Numbered from the stretch's first letter, positions 44,090 through 55,919 are shown. The stretch is 64,000 nt of DNA from Odontocerum albicorne (GCA_949825065.1 OX463863.1:22871933-22935932); one strand, 5' to 3'. Translations and numbers: made by a program. The notes: a model not told the origin generated them from the sequence alone.

Positions 44090-44690
44090 CAAGAAAATCT
44101 CTCTTAATTATGATATATTAAATAAAAAAATTATTTTTAATAATAAATAATAATAATTTTAATAATAAATAATAATTTTAATAATAATATAACACTTGAT
44201 AATATTATATATATTAATATTTTTATGTTATTATTAATTATTAAATTAATTATTTTTAAATAATTATTTATTTATTATTAATAATATTATATTATACGTA
44301 TTATTAATTAATTATATAATAATTAATTATAATATAATAATAATATAATTATTAATAATATAATAACATATTGGTTATATATATTATTATAATTATAATT
44401 TAAATTATATATTAAATAATTATTAAAATAAATATTAAATAAAATAAAATAATTTAATATAAAATAAAATTAATAATTATTAAATAAAAAAATTATACAT
44501 ATATTTTTTTTTTTTTAATATTTAATAATAAATAATAATAATTTTAATAATAATATAATACACTTAATCATATTAATTATAATTAATAATAAATAATTAT
44601 TAATTTTAAAATAATTAATAATAGTTTATTAATAAATAAAATATTTAATAATAATTGAATAATAATAAAATAATAATATAAAACACCGTT
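44090..44690. repeat. Nearly pure A/T block of 600 bp
   Basis: Almost free of G and C, built from irregular TAA, TTA and ATT strings. It may be an expanded and decayed trinucleotide/tetranucleotide tract. Confidence 0.85.
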
Positions 44691-44861
44691 TCACTTTTCG
44701 TGACGTTCAGGCCATTTGCCTTACTGCATAGATACAAGTTTCACTTCAAACAATCTATGTCTGGTCTTCTTTAATTTGGAGTTTTAATTTTTGATTTACC
44801 TTAGTAAACACTAAATTTATAACAATTCAATGTGTGTATACTTTTTTGGGGACATTCTGTA

Positions 44862-46955
44862 TAAATAAGCAAGATCGGTCCCAATACCGATCCCTGTGGA
44901 ACTCCACCGCTAACATGAACAAAGTGCATTTCAGAGGTAAATGTGAGAATAATAAGCAAGATTGGTCCCAATACCGATCCCTGTAGAACTCCACCGCTAA
45001 CATGAACAAAGTGCATTTAAGAGGTAAATGTGAGAATAATAAGCAAGATTGGTCCCAATACCGATACCTGTGGAACTCCACCGCTAACATGAACAAAGTG
45101 CATTTCAGAGGTAAATGTGAGAATAATAAGCAAGATTGGTCCCAATACCGATCCCTGTGGAACTCCACCGCTAACGTGAAGAAAGTGCATTTCAGAGGTA
45201 AATGTGAGAATAATAAGCAAGATTGGTCCCAATACCGATCCCTGTGGAACTCCACCGCTAACATGAACAATGTGCATTTCAGAGGTAAATGTGAGAATAA
45301 TAAGCAAGATTGGTCCCAATACCGATCCCTGTGGAACTCCACCGCTAACGTGAAGAAAGTGCATTTAAGAGGTAAATGTGAGAATAATAAGCAAGATTGG
45401 TCCCAATACCGATCCCTGTGGAACTCCACCGCTAACATGAAGAAAGTGCATTTCAGAGGTAAATGTGAGAATAATAAGCAAGATCGGTCCCAATACCGAT
45501 CCCTGTGGAACTCCACCGCTAACATGAACAAAGTGCATTTCAGAGGTAAATGTGAGAATAATAAGCAAGATTGGTCCCAATACCGATCCCTGTGGAACTC
45601 CACCGCTTACATGAACAAAGTGCATTTAAGAGGTAAATGTGAGAATAATAAGCAAGATTGGTCCCAATACCGATCCCTGTGGAACTCCACCGCTAACATG
45701 AAGAAAGTGCATTTCAGAGGTAAATGTGAGAATAATAAGCAAGATTGGTCCCAATACCGATCCCTGTGGAACTCCACCGCTAACATGAACAAAGTGCATT
45801 TCAGAGGTAAATGTGAGAAAAATAAGCAAGATTGGTCCCAATACCGATCCCTGTGGAACTCCACCGCTAACATGAACAAAGTGCATTTCAGAGGTAAATG
45901 TGAGAATAATAAGCAAGATTGGTCCCAATACCGATCCCTGTGGAACTCCACCGCTAACATGAACAAAGTGCATTTAAGAGGTAAATGTGAGAATAATAAG
46001 CAAGATTGGTCCCAATACCGATCCCTGTGGAACTCCACCGCTAACATGAACAAAGTGCATTTCAGAGGTAAATGTGAGAATAATAAGCAAGATTGGTCCC
46101 AATACCGATCCCTGTAGAACTCCACCACTAACATGAACAAAGTGCATTTAAGAGGTAAATGTGAGAATAATAAGCAAGATTGGTCCCAATACCGATCCCT
46201 GTGGAACTCCACCGCTAACATGAACAAAGTGCATTTCAGAGGTAAATGTGAGAATAATAAGCAAGATTGGTCCCAATACCGATCCCTGTGGAACTCCACC
46301 GCTAACATGAACAAAGTGCATTTCAGAGGTAAATGTGAGAATAATAAGCAAGATTGGTCCCAATACCGATCCCTGTGGAACTCCACCGCTAACATGAAGA
46401 AAGTGCATTTCAGAGGTAAATGTGAGAATAATAAGCAAGATCGGTCCCAATACCGATCCCTGTGGAACTCCACCGCTAACATGAACAAAGTGCATTTCAG
46501 AGGTAAATGTGAGAATAATAAGCAAGATTGGTCCCAATACCGATCCCTGTGGAACTCCACCGCTAACATGAACAAAGTGCATTTAAGAGGTAAATGTGAG
46601 AATAATAAGCAAGATTGGTCCCAATACCGATCCCTGTGGAACTCCACCGCTAACATGAAGAAAGTGCATTTCAGAGGTAAATGTGAGAATAATAAGCAAG
46701 ATTGGTCCCAATACCGATCCCTGTGGAACTCCACCGCTAACATGAACAATGTGCATTTCAGAGGTAAATGTGAGAATAATAAGCAAGATTGGTCCCAATA
46801 CCGATCCCTGTGGAACTCCACCGCTAACGTGAAGAAAGTGCATTTAAGAGGTAAATGTGAGAATAATAAGCAAGATTGGTCCCAATACCGATCCCTGTGG
46901 AACTCCACCGCTAACATGAAGAAAGTGCATTTCAGAGGTAAATGTGAGAATAAAA
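44862..46955. repeat. 87-bp array, about 24 copies, encoding an RT motif on the minus strand
   Basis: Each unit read on the minus strand encodes SGGVPQGSVLGPILL followed by IILTFTSEMHFVHV, 29 residues in all. VPQGSVLGP is a conserved motif of the reverse-transcriptase fingers/palm in Jockey-type LINEs. Because 87 is divisible by three, all frames lacking a stop in the unit stay open, giving frames of 371, 301, 258 and 436 codons on both strands. None has a plausible complete gene structure. Confidence 0.93.
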
Positions 46956-47397
46956 GAATCCTTCATTGCTCAATATATTTATTTTCAACATGGTTTACAT
47001 TTACTTTCTATAACAATCTAATTTCAATCCAAAAATAAATACGAGAATATTCGATAAAGAGAAACATACATTTCCTACTCAAGCAGAAAACATTTTGTGT
47101 GGCCGGAGGATGATAACTGGACGACGTTTCGGTGAAATCACAATCACCATCCTCAGGCCCTGCTGTAGAGTAGAATGACACTCGCGGAAAAATCAAGAAA
47201 GCATGTGTAGTAATTCCCGCGTTAACATTAAAAATATTTAACCCTTGATAGCCATTTAATAATATTTTTAGGGTTCGTCAAATTAATCTACTTTTTTCTT
47301 AAATAATACAATTTTAGGTCTTAAACAATAAGGCGGAGATTCCACCTGACCCCAATCATACCATTGCCCTTAAGGTGACAGGGCTTGCGTACATTTT
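46956..47397. other. Interval with a hammerhead-like motif
   Basis: Contains no gene. The segment 47106-47165 on the minus strand has hammerhead-type core elements (listed separately). The rest is AT-rich. Confidence 0.35.
47106..47165 (-). ncRNA. Hammerhead-ribozyme-like motif
   Basis: Minus strand: GGGC then CTGAGGA, T, GGTG...CACC stem, GAAAC, GTC, then GTCC. CUGANGA, GAAA and the GUC cleavage triplet fit the hammerhead core. GGGC and GTCC can pair as helix I. Stem III would be only two pairs without a loop, as in minimal dimer-active hammerheads. One extra T follows CTGAGGA. Confidence 0.4.
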
Positions 47398-48500
47398 TTA
47401 ACGATTTGTCAAGTTAGATTGTTAGGTTATCTGTCAGCATATTTTTTTTTGTCTAGTCAGATTGTTAAGTTAACTGTCATCACTTTTTATTTGTCAAGTC
47501 CGATTGTTAATTTACCTGACAGCACCTATTTTGTCAAGTCAAATTATTAGGTTACTGGCCAGCGTAGTTTTTTTTGTCAAGTCAGACGTGATTACCCGCT
47601 ACCATATTTTTTGTCAAGTCAGATTGTTCAGTTACTTGCCAGCATCGTTTTGTAGAGGTAATTTACCAGTATTTTTTTTCATCAAGTCAAATTGTTAATT
47701 ATCTGGCAGCTTTTTTTTGTTGTCAAGTCAGTTTGTTAGATTATCTGTCAGCTTCTTTTTGTTGTTAAGTTAGATTGTTAGATTATCTGCCAGCTTCTTT
47801 TTGTTGTCAAGTCAGATTGTTAGATTATCTACCAGCTTCGTTTTGTTGTCAAGTAAGATTGTTTGATTATTTGCCAGCTTCTTTTTGTTGTCAAGTCAGA
47901 TTGTTAGATTATTTGCCAGCTTTTTTTGTTGTCAAGTAAGATTGTTTGATTATTTGCCAGCTTCTTTTTGTTGTCAAGTCAGATTGTTAGATTATTTGCC
48001 AGCTTTTTTTGTTGTCAAGTAAGATTGTTTGATTATTTGCCAGCTTCTTTTTGTTGTCAAGTCAGATTGTAAGATTATTTGCCAGCTTTTCTTTTGTTGT
48101 CAAGTCAGATTGTAAGATTTTTTGCCAGCTTTTCTTTTGTTGTCAAGTCAGATTGTTAGATTATCTGCCAGCATTTTTTTTTGTTGTCAAGTCAGATTGA
48201 TAGATTATCTGTCAGCTTCTTTTTGTTGTCAAGTCAGATTGTTAGATTATTTGCCAGCTTTTTTTTTTGTTGTCAAGTCAGATTGTTAGATTATCTGTCA
48301 GCTTCTTTTTGCTGTCAAGTCAGATTGTTAGATTATCTGTCAGCTTCTTTTTGTTGTCAAGTCAGATTGTTAGATTATTTGCCAGCTTTTTTTTTGTTGT
48401 CAAGTCAGATTGTTAGATTAACTGCCAGAGTATTTTTTGTCAAGTCATATTATTAAATAACCTGTCACATTTTTTTTTCAAATCAAATTGTTAGTTTTTA
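47398..48500. repeat. Degenerate minisatellite of about 40-45 bp, about 24 copies
   Basis: Core 'gtcaagtcagattgttagat' followed by 'tatctgccagcttctttt'. Units at both edges are strongly diverged (for example near 47480-47640 and after 48430), while central units are homogeneous. T-run length varies between units. Confidence 0.93.
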
Positions 48501-48819
48501 TTTTGACAATTATTTTTTTCACAATCAAGCTCGCGGCGCGGTATGACTGTAGTCAAGATGGAATTTGGCCTAAATGTGATGAGGAAAGAGAAGTAAGATA
48601 TCTTGCAACAAAATAATATAAAGCGTTTCATAATTTCTTTTATATGTGAACATTTGAATCCAGTCTTAATTGACTGTTTGCTATGAAGAGAACAAATCTA
48701 TTATATATACCGTATGTATTGGTTGTACAGACATTTTATATTTTTAATCCACTGGCGAACCGTATTAGTAAACGAAATTTTCAGTGTTTGCCTGTTAAAA
48801 ACTAAACAAGAACTAAGTA
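48501..48819. other. Unassigned interval
   Basis: No recognisable gene. Confidence 0.3.
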
Positions 48820-51110
48820 TTTTAGTGCTTGGAATTCCCATTCGAAAAGCTAAATAAGAGCAGAGTATTTTGGTGCTTGGAACTCCCATTCGAAAAACTA
48901 AACAAGAACAGAGTATTTTAGTGCTCGGAACTGCCATTCGAAAAACTAAATAAGTACAGAGAATTTTGGTGCTTGGAACTCCCATTCGAAAAACTAAATA
49001 AGAACAGAGTATTTTGGTGCTTGGAACTCCCATTCGAAAAACTAAACAAGAACAGAGTATTTTGGTGCTTGGTACTCCCATTCGAAAAGCTAAATAAGAG
49101 CAGAGTATTTTGGTGCTTGGAACTCCCATTCGAAAAACTAAACAAGAACAGAGTATTTTGGTGCTTGGAACTCCCATTCGAAAAACTAAATAAGTACAGA
49201 GAATTTTGGTGCTTGGAACTCCCATTCGAAAAACTAAACAAGAACAGAGTATTTTAGTGCTCGGAACTGCCATTCGAAAAACTAAATAAGAACAGAGTAT
49301 TTTGGTGCTTGGAACTCCCATTCGAAAAACTAAACAAGAACAGAGTATTTTGGTGCTCGGAACTCCCATTCGAAAAACTAAACAAGAACAGAGTATTTTA
49401 GTGCTCGGAACTGCCATTCGAAAAACTAAATAAGAACAGAGTATTTTGGTGCTTGGAACTCCCTTTCGAAAAACTAAACAAGAACAGAGTATTTTGGTGC
49501 TTGGAACTCCCATTCGAAAAACTAAATAAGAACAGAGTATTTTGGTGCTTGGAACTCCCATTCGAAAAACTAAATAAGAACAGAGTATTTTGGTGCTCGG
49601 AACTCCCATTCGAAAAACTAAATAAGAACAGAGTATTTTGGTGCTTGGAACTCCCATTCGAAAAACTAAATAAGTACAGAGTATTTTGGTGCTTGGAACT
49701 CCCATTCGAAAAACTAAATAAGTACAGAGTATTTTGGTGCTTGGAACTCCCATTCGAAAAACTAAATAAGTACAGAGTATTTTGGTGCTTGGAACTCCCA
49801 TTCGAAAAACTAAATAAGAACAGAGTATTTTGGTGCTTGGAACTCCCATTCGAAAAACTAAACAAGAACAGAGTATTTTAGTGCTCGGAACTGCCATTCG
49901 AAAAACTAAATAAGTACAGAGAATTTTGGTGCTTGGAACTCCCATTCGAAAAACTAAATAAGAACAGAGTATTTTGGTGCTTGGAACTCCCATTCGAAAA
50001 ACTAAACAAGAACAGAGTATTTTGGTGCTTGGTACTCCCATTCGAAAAGCTAAATAAGAGCAGAGTATTTTGGTGCTTGGAACTCCCATTCGAAAAACTA
50101 AACAAGAACAGAGTATTTTGGTGCTTGGAACTCCCATTCGAAAAACTAAATAAGTACAGAGAATTTTGGTGCTTGGAACTCCCATTCGAAAAACTAAACA
50201 AGAACAGAGTATTTTAGTGCTCGGAACTGCCATTCGAAAAACTAAATAAGAACAGAGTATTTTGGTGCTTGGAACTCCCATTCGAAAAACTAAATAAGAA
50301 CAGAGTATTTTGGTGCTCGGAACTCCCATTCGAAAAACTAAATAAGAACAGAGTATTTTGGTGCTTGGAACTCCCATTCGAAAAACTAAATAAGAACAGA
50401 GTATTTTGGTGCTCGGAACTCCCATTCGAAAAACTAAACAAGAACAGAGTATTTTAGTGCTCGGAACTGCCATTCGAAAAACTAAATAAGAACAGAGTAT
50501 TTTGGTGCTTGGAACTCCCTTTCGAAAAACTAAACAAGAACAGAGTATTTTGGTGCTTGGAACTCCCATTCGAAAAACTAAATAAGAACAGAGTATTTTG
50601 GTGCTTGGAACTCCCATTCGAAAAACTAAATAAGAACAGAGTATTTTGGTGCTTGGAACTCCCATTCGAAAAACTAAATAAGTACAGAGTATTTTGGTGC
50701 TTGGAACTCCCATTCGAAAAACTAAATAAGAACAGAGTATTTTGGTGCTTGGAACTCCCTTTCGAAAAACTAAACAAGAACAGAGTATTTTGGTGCTTGG
50801 AACTCCCATTCGAAAAACTAAATAAGAACAGAGTATTTTGGTGCTTGGAACTCCCATTCGAAAAACTAAATAAGAACAGAGTATTTTGGTGCTTGGAACT
50901 CCCATTCGAAAAACTAAATAAGTACAGAGTATTTTGGTGCTTGGAACTCCCATTCGAAAAACTAAATAAGTACAGAGTATTTTGGTGCTTGGAACTCCCA
51001 TTCGAAAAACTAAATAAGAACAGAGTATTTTGGTGCTTGGAACTCCCATTCGAAAAACTAAACAAGAACAAAGTATTTTGGTGCTTGGAACTCCCATTCG
51101 AAAAACACAT
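48820..51110. repeat. 48-bp minisatellite, about 47 copies, with 960-bp higher-order duplication
   Basis: Unit 'aactcccattcgaaaaacta' followed by 'aataagaacagagtattttg' and 'gtgcttgg'. At least 48901-49310 repeats at 49861-50270 without a difference that I can see. Since 48 is a multiple of three, a minus-strand frame of 852 codons (48701-51259) with the 16-residue unit VFRMGVPSTKILCSYL stays open. It has no signal peptide, domain or codon evidence of being a gene. Confidence 0.95.
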
Positions 51111-51143
51111 CCCACAATAAGATGACATTTCTTTTTTGAACAA

Positions 51144-51240
51144 TTTTGGGAAAGGGTAAAATTGTTGTAACTCTTCCCCTTATTTTGGGAAAGGGTAAAA
51201 TTGTTGTAACTCTTCCTCTTATTTTGGGAAAAGGTAAAAC
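51144..51240. repeat. 39-bp tandem repeat, about 2.5 copies
   Basis: Unit 'ttttgggaaagggtaaaatt' followed by 'gttgtaactcttcccctta', directly right of the 48-bp array. Confidence 0.85.
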
Positions 51241-51594
51241 TGGAGGTGAAAAATACCACTTAATAAAATAAATATTGATCAACAGAATCGAGAGTCAACA
51301 CGGAATCGGTAGAAGACACCTCTCTTGGTTATGCAAAATTTAGTTACGGAAATGTTTCACGTTGCCAAAGACACAGATATTAACTCAAGAGTGATTGCCA
51401 TAACTTTCTAAAACAATAACCCTTTCCTAGTCTTCAAAAAATGTGAAAAGTGGGGACTTACGGTCACTTTACAGTGAAATATAAATTAAATGAAGGGATG
51501 AAAATTTCAACAATAGAACGTTTATAATTTTAGTTTTCGAACTTTCAAAAATCATAAATAACTTTATCAAAATTTATTTTGTTCGAAATCAAAT
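51241..51594. other. Unassigned interval
   Basis: No recognisable gene. Confidence 0.3.
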
Positions 51595-51812
51595 GGTCAA
51601 TAGAAAGAATAGCCATATCTGACAATCCCTTTTGTCCGAGATTAGATCATAAATAGAAAGAATAGTCATATCTGACAATCCCTTTTGTCCGAGATTAGAT
51701 CATCAATAGAAAGAATAGTCATATCTGACAATCCTTTTTGTCCGAGATTAGATCATCAATAGAAAGAATAGTCATATCTGACAATCCCTTTTGTCCGAGA
51801 CTAGATCTTAAA
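51595..51812. repeat. 53-bp tandem repeat, about 4 copies
   Basis: Unit 'aatagaaagaatagtcatat' followed by 'ctgacaatcccttttgtccg' and 'agattagatcatc'. Confidence 0.92.
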
Positions 51813-51834
51813 TAAGTTTTGATTATTTTGTTAA

Positions 51835-52367
51835 CCCTTATCTTGGCAAAGTTCAATATGTCCAAATATTAACGTTTTTCTTTGGCGATTTCTTGTTATA
51901 TGGTAAGTTATGAAGGAAAATTGAGGAAAAAATCACAACTATTCCTTATAGTTTTTATTTTATATGTAACACCCACGTTACATTGCCAAAATATCAATTT
52001 TTATAAAACAAAAAAAGGGCTATAAATGATTCTATAATCTAAAACAAGAACAACATTAACATAGCTGAATTATCAACAAATAAAATGGTTTGAATAATTT
52101 TTCTCTCCATGTAGTGATTAATAAGATATTTAGATTATTTACCCCAATTTTCAAAATGCGCCCACGCTGTCCAGACATGTTGACCCGATGTCGTTTGAAA
52201 GCTTGTAGAGTCGTCAATATTTATCACCAGATGATACTACTGCACACAATAGTGCATGTATAGTATTTGAATGTGTTGCCATATTTGAAATTACGTTACA
52301 GTTTCTGTTTTTTTTTTTTAAATCCCTAAATTAGTGTAACACCTGTGTTACAATGCCATGATAAGGG
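51835..52367. mobile_element. TTAA-flanked MITE, family D
   Basis: 533 bp between TTAA 51831-51834 and 52368-52371. Ends are CCCTTATCTTGGCAA and, inward, CCCTTATCATGGCAT. It carries repeated 'gtaacac'/'gttaca' motifs near both ends. No coding capacity. Confidence 0.75.
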
Positions 52368-52479
52368 TTAATATGGTCTTCAATCAGCAATGTCGAGATT
52401 GAAATTAATGAACAGTTTCATGAAGAAGACACACGAACTGACGATTCCTCTCGATAAAGCACGTTTTCCAAAGTGGAAT

Positions 52480-52680
52480 GAAAAGAACACCTGATGATGG
52501 GATGGAGCTCTCAGGGAAGATAGCACTTGGAAACCAACTGCTTTGGCCTACTTGGAGAGCATTGAATAGACTCCGATAAGAGGTGACTAGATGCAAGGTG
52601 AAGATGCGGAGATGGGGTTTCTTGAACGAAAGCAGCACCGAATGTGATTGTGAGGATATATGATACAAGACTCACAACAC
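52480..52680 (+). pseudogene. LINE family 8 C-terminal fragment
   Basis: Readable after frame correction: STWKPTALAYLESIE, then WRALNRLR and CKVKMRRWGFLNESS followed by CDCEDI, matching the cysteine-containing C-terminus of Jockey/I-like elements. Confidence 0.6.
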
Positions 52681-52944
52681 ACGTTAGTTTGTTCGAACAT
52701 TAGGACTACATGTTTTGGACAGGACCTGTTTGATGCGAATCCTCGTACTTAGGCCCTGAGTTCTCTGTTGTCTTCACGGGAAGCGCACGACATAATTGAT
52801 GAACGGGACACGGAAATGAGTAGTTTTTGTAATTTACTAAAACTTTATTCTATTATTTCTACAGTATATTGTTTTTACGAGAGTTTCCAAAAGCAATTAA
52901 CAGGATTTGCCATGTGTTGGAAGTTGTAAATCTTCTTCCCAGTG

Positions 52945-53190
52945 TCAGTCATGTCAGGTCCCCCCAACGTTGACTATTACCTAAGAGTAGGCATCTTTGT
53001 CCCCGGCAGCCCGAAAAAGATCCCCGACGCCCCTTATGCCAGTACAATCACGTATATTCCGTAATATACGTGATTGTAATAATGTCTCCGTAGACAGGAG
53101 ATTTGCCTCCTGCCAACACCTCTTCGACCCTCTATCTTGCCTTGGATAATCAGGTGCAGTAACTTGTACTTTGTAAATCTAAGGCACCAC
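52945..53190 (-). pseudogene. LINE family 2 C-terminal fragment
   Basis: Antisense copy matching 33112-33320 ('gtcaggtccccccaacgttg', 'cggcagcccgaaaaagatc'). It contains a 24-bp near-perfect palindrome at 53049-53073 that is not present in the 33-kb copy. Confidence 0.7.
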
Positions 53191-53589
53191 AATTCATAAA
53201 GACATTTTATTTATCGAGAATTCTCTTCGAAGATGATGATAAAATTACAGTCCGACAGTGGTTTGACGTAAATCTAGTTCTTTGCTCTGTTGTTAAAACC
53301 CCTTTGTTGATTCAAGACATCACATTTCCCTTTCCTTACCACAAATATTAATATCATCAACGACACTGCAATAAATGTTAATAGATTTTATTTATAATCA
53401 ATCGCAAATACATGTATCATACATACCTGACTAGACTAGACTAGACTAGAATCAAGTCCCGTCAGTTCTTGTTAAAATGTGTTTTTGTGTTCCTCATTTA
53501 TGTCAGTGATTGCCTTTTCCACTGTTGTGTCATCTGTGTGCGTTAAATATTGAAAAAGACAGAAAGGAGCTCAATAAATGCTGTAGAAG
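53191..53589. other. Unassigned interval with short (GACTA)n
   Basis: A run of five GACTA repeats at 53429-53451. No gene. Confidence 0.4.
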
Positions 53590-53995
53590 TGTGCTGCTTT
53601 GAAACTAATACACGGAGAGACAATGTATGACAGAATACGGAATAAAGTGAACTTAACACTTACGAGTATGTGTTGAATAAGATGACGAAAATCACGGTGA
53701 GATGGTTTGGGCATATGGAAGAAATAAATGAAGAAAGACTAATAAAACAGATACTATATAGTATATAGTGCAAATTTAAGTGGAAGGCGTGTGAGAGGAA
53801 TACCAAAGAAAGAATCGTTGGATCAAGTGAATGATATTCTGAAAGAAACGTAGAAAGTTAGAGAAATCATAGAAATTGTATGATGAGGTGTATAGATGCG
53901 TAAAAGGCTAAGGATGTTTGTTGAGATAGGAAAGTCTGGCATTCTGTCCTCTCTGCCTACCCCAACAGGGAGATGGCGTGATGGTACGTATGTAT
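53590..53995 (+). pseudogene. LINE family 1 C-terminal fragment, sense
   Basis: Reads KITVRWFGHMEEINEERLIK, then LSGRRVRGIPKKESLDQVND and ILKET, then frameshifted terminal codons, ending at the typical 'cctaccccaacagggagatg' terminus and a TACGTATG-type tail. It gives the sense orientation for the many antisense copies. Confidence 0.8.
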
Positions 53996-54039
53996 GTAAC
54001 AATCGGTAAAAAGCATCAAATTATTTTTCTATGTTATAA

Positions 54040-54186
54040 TATATGTCCTCAATAAGATACAGGCAAAAGCCTAGTTTACCGGGGACACAACAAATGAAAG
54101 GCAACAAACCCAGATCCATTAAAATTGTGTGTCCACATTAAATCACCTGTTTTTATTTTGATTTTGTTGTTTTTTATACATTATAC
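54040..54186 (+). repeat. LINE 3' tail preceding the 42-bp array
   Basis: Matches 10795-10905 in inverted orientation. Confidence 0.6.
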
Positions 54187-54561
54187 TCGTAGTATATTCA
54201 AACAATCACTTGTCATGTATGTAAATACTCGTAGTATATTCATACAATCACTTGTCATGTATGTAAATACTCGTAGTATATTCATACAATCACTTGTCAT
54301 GTATGTAAATACTCGTAGTATATTCATACAATCACTTGTCATGTATGTAAATACTCGTAGAATATTCATACAATCACTTGTCATGTATGTAAATACTCGT
54401 AGTATATTCATACAATCACTTGTCATGTATGTAAATACTCGTAGTATATTCATACAATCACTTGTCATGTATGTAAATACTCGTAGTATATTCATACAAT
54501 CACTTGTCATGTATGTAAATACTCGTAGTATATTCATACAATCACTTGTCATGTATGTAAA
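54187..54561. repeat. 42-bp minisatellite, 9 copies
   Basis: Unit 'actcgtagtatattcataca' followed by 'atcacttgtcatgtatgtaa' and 'at'. It sits at the 3' tail of the LINE whose single-copy counterpart is at 10741-10800. Both strands stay open because 42 is a multiple of three. Confidence 0.95.
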
Positions 54562-54943
54562 TAAATTAAGATAAAATAAAAAAGAATAGAGACATTTGTT
54601 TGTCACTTTGTCCGTGAAACATCCAAAGACAATACTATATAGTGACGAAACAAATAAATTCAGAAACAACGGACTAGCTTATAAAACAGATGTCTTCTTT
54701 GCACAAGCACTCAATTAAAGCTGAGTGAAAGAGTGAAAGAATTGCAGTATCAGTTTGATGATATTATTTAATTTATACTTAACGTAACTTTCTCTTTTCT
54801 GGAGAAGAAACGTGCCGGTAATTATGACAGTGGACCGAGTCATATAGTTTCATATTGAGACATTTAGAACTTTGCGTTTGTGTGTAATCATTTCTTTTTA
54901 ATATTTTCCAAAGTACTAACTGTTATAATGTAAATTTTTATGT
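54562..54943. other. Unassigned interval
   Basis: No recognisable gene. Confidence 0.3.
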
Positions 54944-54944
54944 A

Positions 54945-55895
54945 CGAGGCATATCCAGAAACTAAGTGTACTGAATTTTTGTAGGTTACAATTTTTTTTA
55001 TTTAAACAAAAAAATTACGTGGTTACCGTATTACATATGTAAGCTATTTTTCGATATAGTCGCCATTTCTCTCAATGCAGATGGTGAAGCGGGGTATCAA
55101 CTTTTTGATGCCTTCCTCGAAGTAGTTTCCCGCCAACCCCTCCGTCCACTTCTCCACCTCCTCCTTTACCTCCTCGTCGGTTGAAAACCTTTTTCCACCC
55201 ATGTGCAGCTTCAGGGAGGTATAGAGATAGTAATCTGAAGGTGCTAGGTCAGGGGAATGCGCGGGATGGTTCAGGACATCCCATTTAAACGAGGCGAGCA
55301 GTTCCTTCGTGGCGTTGGCCGTGTGTGGTCTTGCATTGTCGTGCAGCAGGCAGACTCCCTTTGTCAGCATGCCTCTCCTCTTGTTCTGAATCGCCCTCCG
55401 CAATTTTTTTATGGTCTCACAGTATCTTGCAGAGTTGATGGTCTCCCCTTGAGGCATATATTCAATTAAAATTATGCCTTGAGTCCTAAAACACGGATGC
55501 CATGATTTTCTTGGCTGAAATTGTGGTTTTGAACTTTTTGGCGGAGGGTGAAGAGGTGTGATGCCACTGTTGAGACTGCCTTTTGGTTTCAGGCGTGTAG
55601 TGTGCAATCCAAGTTTCATCTCCAGTAACGATGGAGCGGAGAAATTCATCTCCATGGAGTTTGCAGTGCCTCAAAAACTCTTGCCTTTTTACAAAATTTC
55701 GCACTTGGCGGGAGATTGGTTTGACATTTGTCACGAAACGTGTTGTCGCGTCGACACTTCTCAACGTACTGACCTCGAACCGGTCTCGTTGCGGAGGGGA
55801 AGGGTCAGGCTACACGGAAGTGTAGCCAACATGTCGAAAATAAAATCTATCCGGTCGTGAGAGTCTCAGTACACTTACTTTCTGGATACGCCTCG
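54945..55895 (-). mobile_element. Deleted mariner, family V, copy 2
   Basis: 951 bp between TA 54943-54944 and 55896-55897, ends CGAGGCATATCCAGAAAC and (inward) CGAGGCGTATCCAGAAAG. It is inverted relative to the copy at 31302. Confidence 0.88.
55044..55764 (-). pseudogene. Mariner transposase remnant (catalytic domain)
   Basis: Two frames. The first (55764-55486) holds FLRSIVTGDETWIAHYTPET with the first Asp and runs to KKIMASVF, where a small deletion destroys the FWDC codons. The second (to 55044) holds GVCLLHDNARPHTANATKE (second Asp) and HSPDLAPSDYYLYTSLKL (third Asp, 34 residues on), ending CIERNGDYIEK. The N-terminal DNA-binding domain is missing, as in copy 1. It retains the 22 bp that copy 1 lost after HDNAR. 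Confidence 0.87.
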
Positions 55896-55919
55896 TATAT
55901 GCGTATGGCATAGTCAGGC

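Noticed and set aside
45002..47038. Plus-strand frames of 371 and 301 codons and minus-strand frames of 258 and 436 codons as genes
   Set aside because: All are alternative readings of the 87-bp array; only the minus-strand VPQGSVLGP reading has biological meaning, as an RT fragment.
47238..47300. Another TTAA MITE starting 'cccttgatagcc'
   Set aside because: The left end looks similar to other TTAA elements but no matching right end was found within a plausible distance.
48701..51259. 852-codon minus-strand open frame as a repeat protein
   Set aside because: It is the 48-bp array read in a frame that has no stop in the unit; parallel frames on both strands are also open and no domain or gene structure is present.
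53429..53451. Telomere-like repeat
   Set aside because: The GACTA repeat has only five copies and does not match the insect TTAGG or TCAGG telomere units.
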